Below, piece after piece: positions 1 to 5,465 of a DNA stretch of 5,465 nucleotides. Below the pieces are notes generated by a model. That model was not told the DNA's origin, searched no databases, and was given only the letters and a program-made list of their open reading frames with translations. Source of the stretch: Acidobacteriaceae bacterium (GTDB lineage Bacteria; Acidobacteriota; Terriglobia; Terriglobales; Acidobacteriaceae); the NCBI GenBank assembly GCA_003140655.1, contig PLKR01000066.1, positions 1-5,465 of the forward strand, read 5' to 3'. The position numbers were made by a program, and so were the translations under genes. How positions within the stretch are numbered: position 1 is the stretch's first letter; every line of letters begins with the position of its first letter.

Positions 1-225
1 AACTCCACTCTCAATCGACACCGTAGGGGCTGCGCTGAACCACGACCGGAATTCTCCGGTGTGGAACAGTTTTTCCCTTTTTCTGCGGAAGATATTCCGT
101 TTCCACTTGGATTCTTGATTACTGGCGTAACGTCCAAGGTAACCGTAAAAGTAATCTTGTGGCAAAGCGATATTTGCCGAATTCTCCTCTTCTGCGGGGG
201 CTGAAGCTTGAGCTAAGTTGTCTCC
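1..225 (-). other. Unrecognised open frame leaving the left edge, no credible start
   Basis: Read on the minus strand, positions 225 down to 1 stay open for 75 codons and continue beyond the window. The frame is closed upstream by two consecutive stop codons (TAG TAG, ending at 226). The translation contains protein-like stretches such as LPQDYFYGYLGRYASNQ and GEFRSWFSAAPTVSIES. There is no ATG. The only plausible start seen is TTG at 165, and the AGGAG-like stretch upstream of it is too far away to serve it well. Third-position GC is only moderate (about half), so codon use does not settle the matter. It could be the 3' part of a real minus-strand gene, a broken gene, or a chance open frame. 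I recognise no family in it. Confidence 0.22.
45..60. other. Short perfect hairpin, weak terminator candidate
   Basis: ACCGGA at 45-50 and TCCGGT at 55-60 are exact reverse complements around the four-base loop ATTC. Two T-runs follow on the plus strand (70-74 and 78-82), but the first begins nine bases after the stem, which is far for a classical rho-independent terminator. It could end a plus-strand gene lying to the left of the window (one plus frame stops at 24-26, another at 116-118), or be chance. Confidence 0.25.
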
Positions 226-334
226 CTACTAGGAATTCCGAGACGCAAATTAGCATCGAACGGGCCCTGGGGCAGCTTCGAACGTTGCGCAATTCTGAAG
301 CTGGCATCGCGATTGCACTGTTTCTTCGTAGAGC
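226..334. other. Stretch with no gene recognised
   Basis: Together with the doubtful frame at 1-225, this makes over 300 bases without an identifiable gene. A plus-strand frame is open from 39 to the TGA at 336-338 but has no ATG. Its only reasonable starts (for example GTG at 159) give about 59 residues of no recognisable family. I see no RNA gene, repeat array or convincing promoter here. Confidence 0.5.
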
Positions 335-609
335 ATGACAAGAATGATGCATATCGTCTGGGTGCGCAGTTTACTCATCGCTTACTGCTCCGCACAAACA
401 CCGACCATGAAGGTATTGTCCGGAACGGCCATCAAGCGCCCGTGTCGCTCACTTCCGACGACGCAAAGCCCGTGCACCCGGACGTGGCAGTTCCGGAAAC
501 GAATAAGCGCCATCTGCACGCAACGTTCTTTGTCATTGTCTCCAAACTTACCTCGTTAGACGATTGGAGAAAGGTGCGGTCACAGGGCCACGACGCTTGG
601 CAATCATAA
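313..609 (+). pseudogene. Remnant of a NodB-type polysaccharide deacetylase (5' half, frameshifted)
   Basis: The frame ending at the TAA at 607-609 contains, in order and with family-like spacing, the start of a NodB fold. VSLTSDDAKP at 442-471 corresponds to the usual SLTFDDARP metal and catalytic motif. DVAVPETNKR at 481-510 corresponds to the following helix, HATFFVI at 517-537 to the conserved ATFFV strand, and LDDWRKVRSQGHD at 556-594 to the segment before motif 2. The frame then reads AWQS and stops, but shifting by one base after 594 gives LGNH (596-607), completing the expected GHE-(L/I)GNH motif. The F of TFDD is replaced by S, and everything after the first motif-2 histidine is missing. 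The second metal histidine, RxPxG-like motif 3 and the late catalytic histidine are therefore absent. Upstream, a second frame starting at ATG 335 reads like a signal peptide (MHIVWVRSLLIAYCSAQT), which suggests another frameshift near 390-430. I infer an inactive fragment; a sequencing error could explain a frameshift but not the missing 3' half. Confidence 0.62.
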
Positions 610-3425
610 AGAAAAAATGGAACCTGATATCTCTCGCGTCTATCGCGCTTACCTTTCTTTTGTTTGTAAGTTGCGGGGGCAATCCGACGCCAGCCTCAAC
701 AAAGCCGACAACGCCCGCGCCACCCTCCTTGTCTTCGATCACGCTGACTCCGCATGCTGCGTCGGTACAGGTGGGGGTTACCCAACAGTTCACCGCCGCG
801 CCTAAAGACCAGTACGGCAATTCCATGGCAGGCGGCCCTCTGACATTTGCCAGCAGTAACACGGCAATCGCCACAATCAGTACAACTGGGTGGGCGACAG
901 GGATAGCGGTAGGTACCTCTACCATCACAGTAGCCTCGGATGGTATTAGCACATCCGCGCTGCTTACGGTGACCTCGCCGCCGAACTTCACGCTGTCAGT
1001 CGCACCCAGCACTCTGATCGTTACTCAAGGGAGCAGCGTCCCAAGCACGATTACGGTGAATCCCACAGGCGGCTTCACGAGCAGCGTAAGCTTGGTGGCC
1101 TCGGGCCTGCCCAGTGGAGTGACCGCGTCATTCACCTCAACCAGCGCAACTACGAGCATCTTGACCCTGACGGCGAGCAGTACGGCCACCACGGGCGCGA
1201 CCACGGTCGTTATCACCGGCACCTCGGGAGACTTGACGCCGCAAATCACCCCGATCAACCTCACGGTTGCCCCGCTCCCCTCGGTATTAACGAAGATCAG
1301 CGTATCGCCAGCGTCAGCGTCCATACAAATCGGGAGTGAGCAAAGTTTCACCGCTGTAGGGATCGATCAGTACAACAAGCTCATGACAGGCATTGGATTC
1401 ACTTGGGCGACGAATAGCAACTGCGTCACGCTCAATGAGTCTTCTGCCACGGGAGTATGTCGGGGCACAGCAAGCATCGTTGCCTCGGCACAGGGTGTTA
1501 GCAGCTCCCCTGCGTTGTTGACTGTGCTTCCACCGCCGCCCGCGTTGACGACCATAACTTTGACTCCCGCGAACCCTTCTATTCTTACGACGGGTTCTCA
1601 ACAGTTTGCTGCCAGTGGGGTTGACCAGTACGGAAATCCGATGAGCGGGATCACGTTCACGTTCGCCAGCAGCAACCCGAGTGTGGCGACCATCAGCGCC
1701 ACCGGATTGGCCACCGGCGCAGGGGGGCCTACCGAGGGGACAAGTACCATCACCGCTTCGTCGCAGAGGATCAGTGCCAGCACAACACTGACAACCACGA
1801 GGCCCGCATCCATTTTGACGACAATTGCCGTAACGCCGTTGACAGCGACAGTGCCGGCGGGCAGTTCCACATCGTTTGCCGTAACAGGATTAGATCAGTT
1901 TGGCCTTTCTATGTCCGGACTCACGTTCACGTGGGTGAGTTCCAATCCAAACATTGCTACTGTAAATGCCATCAATACCGAGGGCCAGAACCGTGCCATC
2001 GCGACTGGCGTCGCGCAGGGTGGCGGTACTGTAACCATCACGGCCAGCGCCCAAGGGGTCACTGCACCACCAGTGCAACTGACTGTAACCCCGGCCCCTC
2101 CCGTGCTCACAACTATCAGCATCACGCCGACGAATGCGTCGATAAATGCCGGTTCGACTCAAACGTTCACCGTGTCTGGCACGGATCAATTTGGTGCACC
2201 GTTTAGTCTTTCTTCTGTTCAATTCAGTAGTGAGAATCCAAACATAGCTACGGTGAACGGCAATGTCGCTACCGGAGTTGCTGCTGGCATCGCGCAAATT
2301 ACCGCTATGGCTGGCTCTGTGACGGGACAGGTGTTCTTGACAGTCACAACGCCGCCTCCACCACCTATAGCGCCTCCTGTAGTTACCCGATTATCACCTC
2401 CACTGGCGTTGACAGGCAACACTGACCTGACGTACCTAACGATCACAGGCAGCAACTTCGCTACCGGGGCCACGGTGAATTTCGGATCTAACATACTGAC
2501 CCCTGTTTCCATCACCTCGAATACCATGACGGTCACGATTCCGGCCGCTGAGTTGAAAGCGGCTGCTACCGTTCCGGTCACGGTGTCGAACCCGGCACCC
2601 CAGGCCGGGACTTCCGCACCCCTGTCCTTCTTGATCACTGCCAGCGGTTTCGTCTCGATTGACTTCGACGATGGGTACCAGTCCATGTACGACAACGGTC
2701 TGCCCATCTTCGATGCGGCGGGGATAAGGACCACACAATACATCATCACGGGCAACACGCTCGGGGATACCATCGTCAACCCTGATCTCGGGCCAGTAGG
2801 AGTTGGTAACACCGGCTTCGTCACTTGGGACGAAGTCCAGACCATGGCGGCGAACGGGCACGAGATCGGTGCTCATACCCGCACTCACCAATCCCTATCC
2901 ACCCTTTGCCAGATACCCGACTGCACAGTGGCTGACACCTTAACGAACGAGATTAATGGCTCTAAAGCAGATTTGATTGCGCAGGGACTTAATCCCCTTA
3001 CGTTCGCCTACCCGTATGGGGACTATGGGTATCCTAATAGCGCAATAGGACTGGCGGTCCAGAGCGCGGGGTTCCCAGGCGCACGCGACTCCGACGCAGG
3101 TTACAACGGCACTCACTCCGGACATGGAAAGATACTGCCCTACTATTTGTGGTGCCAAGCTGGAGAGACAGACCTGAATACCACGCTGGCCAACCTAACG
3201 GGGTACATCGACTACGCTGTTGCGAACAAGTTGTGGTTGATCATCCTGCTGCATCGCGTTGACGACAATACACCAGACGACGTGTCTATTAGCATCAGTT
3301 CAACGATACTTCAAGGAATGGTTGATCATATTGTGCAGAACAACGTGAATGTCGTCACCAATTCCGAGGGGTTGATTATCGAAAACCTTAACGGCCAGAC
3401 ACAGCAGTTTGTATTTCCCGATTAG
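597..3425 (+). CDS. Secreted lipoprotein: Ig-like (Big) repeats, IPT/TIG-like domain and C-terminal polysaccharide deacetylase (NodB)
   Basis: Predicted 942-residue exported enzyme of the NodB/carbohydrate esterase 4 superfamily, which removes N- or O-acetyl groups from polysaccharides using a metal centre. The substrate cannot be read from sequence. The N-terminus (KKK, hydrophobic segment, FVSC with Cys26) is a lipoprotein signal peptide followed by a Thr/Pro linker. Six Ig-like repeats follow (about 44-129, 130-228, 229-315, 316-404, 405-502, 503-594), then an IPT/TIG-like domain (595-683) and NodB (684 to about 930). NodB motifs are intact: DFDDG (Asp691, Asp692), HTRTH (His760, His764), FAYPYG (803-808) as motif 3, and LLHRV (His886). 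Start: TTG 597 is preferred because it gives a compact signal peptide with AGGG at 584-587. TTG 564 would add 11 residues, and no ATG lies before the signal peptide. The start lies inside the upstream deacetylase remnant. The gene converges on DUF309 with a 74-bp gap. The deacetylase call is firm; lipid anchoring is an inference. Confidence 0.9.
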   Translation: MAIIKKKWNLISLASIALTFLLFVSCGGNPTPASTKPTTPAPPSLSSITLTPHAASVQVGVTQQFTAAPKDQYGNSMAGGPLTFASSNTAIATISTTGWATGIAVGTSTITVASDGISTSALLTVTSPPNFTLSVAPSTLIVTQGSSVPSTITVNPTGGFTSSVSLVASGLPSGVTASFTSTSATTSILTLTASSTATTGATTVVITGTSGDLTPQITPINLTVAPLPSVLTKISVSPASASIQIGSEQSFTAVGIDQYNKLMTGIGFTWATNSNCVTLNESSATGVCRGTASIVASAQGVSSSPALLTVLPPPPALTTITLTPANPSILTTGSQQFAASGVDQYGNPMSGITFTFASSNPSVATISATGLATGAGGPTEGTSTITASSQRISASTTLTTTRPASILTTIAVTPLTATVPAGSSTSFAVTGLDQFGLSMSGLTFTWVSSNPNIATVNAINTEGQNRAIATGVAQGGGTVTITASAQGVTAPPVQLTVTPAPPVLTTISITPTNASINAGSTQTFTVSGTDQFGAPFSLSSVQFSSENPNIATVNGNVATGVAAGIAQITAMAGSVTGQVFLTVTTPPPPPIAPPVVTRLSPPLALTGNTDLTYLTITGSNFATGATVNFGSNILTPVSITSNTMTVTIPAAELKAAATVPVTVSNPAPQAGTSAPLSFLITASGFVSIDFDDGYQSMYDNGLPIFDAAGIRTTQYIITGNTLGDTIVNPDLGPVGVGNTGFVTWDEVQTMAANGHEIGAHTRTHQSLSTLCQIPDCTVADTLTNEINGSKADLIAQGLNPLTFAYPYGDYGYPNSAIGLAVQSAGFPGARDSDAGYNGTHSGHGKILPYYLWCQAGETDLNTTLANLTGYIDYAVANKLWLIILLHRVDDNTPDDVSISISSTILQGMVDHIVQNNVNVVTNSEGLIIENLNGQTQQFVFPD
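726..2378 (+). repeat. Six tandem Ig-like repeats within the deacetylase lipoprotein
   Basis: Units begin near 726, 984, 1281, 1542, 1809 and 2103. Units 1, 3, 4, 5 and 6 share a pattern: a TxTP-like opening strand, a central DQ(Y/F)(G/N) signature (KDQYGN, IDQYNK, VDQYGN, LDQFGL, TDQFGA), a SSNP-ATI/ATV strand, and a closing TITA.S..-LTV strand. This is typical of bacterial Ig-like (Big_2-type) domains. Unit 2 is a different type, opening FTLSVAPSTLIVTQGSS and containing GLPSGVTASF, a style frequent in acidobacterial exported proteins. The DQ units differ at DNA level, so the duplication is old or held apart by selection. Proline-rich linkers (VLPPPPA, TTPPPPPIAPP) separate some units. The likely role is a stalk holding the enzyme domain away from the membrane. 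Confidence 0.8.
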
Positions 3426-3499
3426 TAAGTTCGGGTCCGTGAGCGATCTAAAAAAGGGCAATTCTGCGCGGCAAACCTACCAGATGGGGTGACTTCGGA
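3426..3499. other. Convergent intergenic gap without an evident terminator
   Basis: These 74 bases separate the stop codons of two convergent genes. I find no strong GC-rich stem followed by a T-tract on either strand. An A6 run at 3451-3456 gives a T-tract when read on the minus strand downstream of DUF309, but the only stem beside it is about three base pairs (GCA/TGC). Confidence 0.4.
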
Positions 3500-3859
3500 C
3501 TAGCTTTGGCGTATTCGGGGCGAAAGGAGTTGGGATGCCGGTTCGCCCGCTTCGAGCGTCCGCAAGCGCTCGCGTATGTCGTGGCACAGCAACGTGACGG
3601 AAATACCTCCGAAGCGTGGCGGATAACGGTTGAGCCGCCGCAGTGCCGCTTGCAACAACAGCATGGCTCCCAGAGGATTATTGCGTTGCAGGTGATGGAA
3701 CGCGGCAGTCACCTGGATCAGTCCCTGCAAAAACGTTTTCTCCGGCTCGGGCGACCCCAGCCACACGCTTTCCCAAGCCTCATGTGCGGTAAAGAACTCG
3801 CCTGCATCGTACAATCGCAGGCCTTCCGCCAGGGCGCCTTCGCTCCAATCGAATTTCAT
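3500..3859 (-). CDS. DUF309 family protein
   Basis: This 119-residue, probably cytosolic, all-helical protein has no signal peptide or membrane segment. The DUF309 signature is clear: LYDAGEFFTAHEAWESVW (residues 16-33) with the AHE..WE core (His26, Glu27, Trp29, Glu30). It is followed by FLQGLIQVTAAFHHLQRNN (43-61) and GAMLLLQAALRRL (64-76). The length is normal for the family, and the biochemical role of DUF309 is unknown. The start is the ATG at 3859-3857; no strong Shine-Dalgarno is visible, only GGA-type matches in the preceding bases. It is transcribed toward the deacetylase lipoprotein gene and away from the VWFA gene, so it appears to be a single-gene unit. Its upstream region contains the inverted repeat at 3883-3903, which starts 24 bases before the ATG. 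A longer minus-strand frame (4678-3875) overlapping the VWFA gene is a shadow. Confidence 0.87.
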   Translation of the reverse strand: MKFDWSEGALAEGLRLYDAGEFFTAHEAWESVWLGSPEPEKTFLQGLIQVTAAFHHLQRNNPLGAMLLLQAALRRLNRYPPRFGGISVTLLCHDIRERLRTLEAGEPASQLLSPRIRQS

Positions 3860-3882
3860 AGTCCGCGGTTCCGATCAGCGAC

Positions 3883-3903
3883 CCATGCTACCAGCTAGCA
3901 TGG
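3883..3903. promoter_or_regulatory. Perfect 8-bp inverted repeat upstream of DUF309
   Basis: CCATGCTA (3883-3890) and TAGCATGG (3896-3903) are exact reverse complements around the 5-base spacer CCAGC. The element starts 24 bases upstream of the DUF309 ATG and lies about 205 bases upstream of the VWFA start. It has no T-tract on either side, so it is not an obvious terminator. It could be an operator or a hairpin in the DUF309 5' leader. No regulator is identified in the window. Confidence 0.45.
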
Positions 3904-3913
3904 AATGATTTGG

Positions 3914-3944
3914 GTCAAGCGGCCGTTCGCTGCGGAAGCTTGAC
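3914..3944. promoter_or_regulatory. Second inverted repeat in the divergent intergenic region
   Basis: GTCAAGC (3914-3920) pairs exactly with GCTTGAC (3938-3944). Inside, CCG (3923-3925) pairs with CGG (3933-3935), separated from the outer stem by a symmetric GG/AA internal loop, with a 7-base terminal loop. It lies 11 bases from the first inverted repeat. A TTGACG hexamer (3940-3945) at its right end resembles a -35 box for the plus-strand gene, but I see no matching -10 at normal spacing. Confidence 0.35.
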
Positions 3945-4108
3945 GAGTAGAGGCCTTCAAGACATGTGTCCTCCAAACAACCATATCGCGCGGCAGCCGG
4001 GACAGGTGTACACTGTTCGGCAGCATTGGAAGTCCAAGAGGAATCCCGACTTTGGGGATGCGCCGACTGCGGGACGCCCTGCTTCCCCCGTCCATCGCTG
4101 GAATTTTT

Positions 4109-5465
4109 ATGAGCAGTTCTCCGGAAGCCAGGCGGCTGGTCACACCCAGCGGGGCGGCAAGAAACTGCTTCTTCGCTCGCAACCTGTTCCCCTGTTTGCT
4201 CCTGTGCGGCATCTGGTTTTTCGTTTGCCCACCCCCTGCACTTACGCAGGATGGTTCGCCGCAAACTCCTGCTCCAAGCCCTGCTCCGCAACCTGAAAGC
4301 AAGCAGATCTCTGCGGAGATCGCCTCTCACGACGAACCCACCACGTTCAAGGTGAACGTAAAACTGGTGGTGGTGCGCGCTGTGGTCCGCGACTCCCAGG
4401 GGCACGCCGTCGGTAATCTTCACCAGGAGGACTTTCAGGTTTACGACAAAGGCAAGCCGCAAGTGATCACCCAGTTCGAAGTCGAACAGCCCGGAACGTT
4501 GGCCGCGAAAGCGCGCCAGAAGTCGGTCGAGAACTCTGGCGATACTCCTTCCATCGAAGCGTCTCCAAGTGCCGGGAACGCGCCTGCTGTGCCTGAGCGT
4601 TTTGTGGCTTACATGTTCGACGATGTGCACTTGGAATTCGGCGATCTTGCCCACGTGCGCGAGGCTGCGGAGCGCCACTTTGCCACTCTGAAGCCAACGG
4701 ATCGTGCGGCCATCGTCACCACCTCAGGGGTTACGACTCTGGACTTTACGGACGATCGCACCAAGCTGCACGAAACCTTGCTTCGTTTGCAGCCACACCC
4801 CATCTCTCGCAGCATCGCGGTCGATTGTCCGGATATTAGTTACTACCAGGCGGATCTGATCGTCAACAAGCATGATTCTGACGCGACGCAGCTTGCTGTC
4901 AACGAGGCGGGTGACTGTGACCCCAAATTGGGGGGCGGACGCAGCATACCGCTCGGGGACCCCGCCTTGTTGGTACAGACAATGGCTGCTGGCATTTTGA
5001 GTGCTGGTGAGCATGAAAGCCGCGTCTCACTGGAGTCTCTAAAGGATGTAGTTCACAGCGTTTCCAGGATGCCCGGTCAGAGGAGCATCGTCCTCGTCTC
5101 TCCTGGGTTTATCGTTCCAGATCTTCAATACGAATACACAGAGATCGTTGATCGTGCGGTGCGCTCGCAGGTTGTAATTAACTCACTGGACGCGCGCGGC
5201 CTATACGTTTTCATGCCATACGGCGATGCCAGCCATCAAGCCCCGGCCTTGCCGGGAGGCAACTTAGTAGACAATCCTCAGCCACCCAGAAGCAAGAGCT
5301 TGATCGAACTTGCGGCCGCGTCCGCTCAGGACGATCTGCTCGCCATCTTGGCCGACAGCACTGGCGGTATTTTCTTTCACAACAACAACGATTTCAACGA
5401 AGGCTTCCGGCGTGTTGCCGAGACCCCGGAATATTCCTACGTGCTGGCGTTCGTTCCGCAAAATC
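4109..5465 (+). CDS. Secreted VWFA-related Acidobacterial domain protein (3' end outside window)
   Basis: This open frame runs 452 codons to the window edge without a stop. It fits the acidobacterial VWFA-related family (TIGR03436 type), exported proteins of unknown function that are often multi-copy in Acidobacteriota. The ATG at 4109 has GGA six bases upstream. The alternative ATG at 4058 adds 17 residues and has a poorer ribosome-site spacing. An export signal with hydrophobic core at residues 26-40 (LFPCLLLCGIWFFVC) is followed by a Pro/Gln-rich linker (50-65). The family N-terminal block follows: VNVKLVVVRAVVRDSQG, then DFQVYDKGKPQVITQF. Next is the von Willebrand A-like region: FVAYMFDDVHLEFGD (165-179), DRAAIVTTSG, a conserved Cys-containing segment (VDCPDISYYQADLIV to EAGDCDP), GQRSIVLVSPGF (323-334), DSTGGIFF (416-423) and YSYVLAFVP near the edge. 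A standard DxSxS metal site is not visible; FDDVH stands in its place, as I recall for the family. Confidence in the family is high and in the exact start moderate. Confidence 0.9.
   Translation, partial: MSSSPEARRLVTPSGAARNCFFARNLFPCLLLCGIWFFVCPPPALTQDGSPQTPAPSPAPQPESKQISAEIASHDEPTTFKVNVKLVVVRAVVRDSQGHAVGNLHQEDFQVYDKGKPQVITQFEVEQPGTLAAKARQKSVENSGDTPSIEASPSAGNAPAVPERFVAYMFDDVHLEFGDLAHVREAAERHFATLKPTDRAAIVTTSGVTTLDFTDDRTKLHETLLRLQPHPISRSIAVDCPDISYYQADLIVNKHDSDATQLAVNEAGDCDPKLGGGRSIPLGDPALLVQTMAAGILSAGEHESRVSLESLKDVVHSVSRMPGQRSIVLVSPGFIVPDLQYEYTEIVDRAVRSQVVINSLDARGLYVFMPYGDASHQAPALPGGNLVDNPQPPRSKSLIELAAASAQDDLLAILADSTGGIFFHNNNDFNEGFRRVAETPEYSYVLAFVPQN

Noticed and set aside
119..352. Minus-strand frame of 77 codons rich in Arg and Ser
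   Set aside because: It has no family features, no ribosome site, and a composition typical of a chance frame.
548..1012. Minus-strand frame of 154 codons over the lipoprotein start
   Set aside because: It is a shadow of the Ig-like repeat coding, with hydrophobic runs that come from reversing Thr/Ala/Val codons. No domain or ribosome site was seen.
726..2378. The Ig-like repeats as a recent DNA tandem array or recombination hotspot
   Set aside because: The units share protein motifs but their DNA differs throughout, so this is old domain duplication and not a recent array.
2219..2845. Minus-strand frame of 208 codons inside the lipoprotein gene
   Set aside because: Its valine- and glycine-rich sequence is the mirror of Thr/Ser-rich repeats on the other strand, and the plus-strand gene here has clear IPT and NodB content.
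3426..3499. Bidirectional terminator between convergent genes
   Set aside because: I looked for a stem with flanking A and T runs and found only 3-bp stems beside the A6 run.
4006..4013. GTGTACAC palindrome upstream of the VWFA gene, with TACACT resembling a -10 box
   Set aside because: An 8-bp palindrome is expected by chance in this length, and no -35 element sits at suitable spacing.
3910..4296. Plus-strand frame of 128 codons overlapping the VWFA signal peptide
   Set aside because: It is out of frame with the VWFA gene, runs through the intergenic inverted repeat and has no recognisable motif.
3875..4678. Long minus-strand frame (267 codons) across the VWFA gene
   Set aside because: It is antisense to a strongly supported gene, is arginine- and histidine-rich as shadow frames of GC-rich genes are, and shows no family motif.

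Overview
The window looks like a chromosomal segment from a soil or environmental member of the Acidobacteriota (Terriglobia-like). The main clue is the 3'-truncated gene at the right edge, which matches the 'VWFA-related Acidobacterial domain' family. Large secreted proteins built from Ig-like repeats in the style seen at 564-3425 are also common in that phylum. The assignment is an inference from protein style only, because no rRNA or other marker gene is present. No tRNA, rRNA, CRISPR array, insertion sequence or phage gene was seen.

Layout. Positions 1-334 hold no gene I can identify. There is a small hairpin at 45-60 and an unrecognised minus-strand frame (1-225) that leaves the window and has no good start. 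Positions 313-609 carry what I read as the decayed 5' half of a NodB-type polysaccharide deacetylase gene. Its metal-binding motif is altered, a one-base frameshift splits its GH(E/D)-LGNH motif, and homology stops abruptly near 607. An intact large gene (597-3425, possible longer start at 564) begins inside the end of this remnant. It encodes a secreted, probably lipid-anchored protein with a lipobox, six Ig-like/Big-type repeats, an IPT/TIG-like domain and a complete C-terminal NodB deacetylase domain. Converging on it is a short DUF309 gene (3859-3500, minus strand). Divergent from DUF309, starting at 4109, is a secreted VWFA-family protein that runs off the right edge.

The 249-bp divergent region between DUF309 and the VWFA gene contains two clean inverted repeats (3883-3903 and 3914-3944), which are candidates for regulatory structure.

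How the genes relate: there is no clear operon. The deacetylase lipoprotein and the VWFA protein are both predicted envelope or exported proteins; DUF309 is a small cytosolic protein of unknown role. No obviously new multi-gene system is visible. The most noteworthy item is the dead deacetylase fragment fused to the start of a live deacetylase gene of a different subtype.
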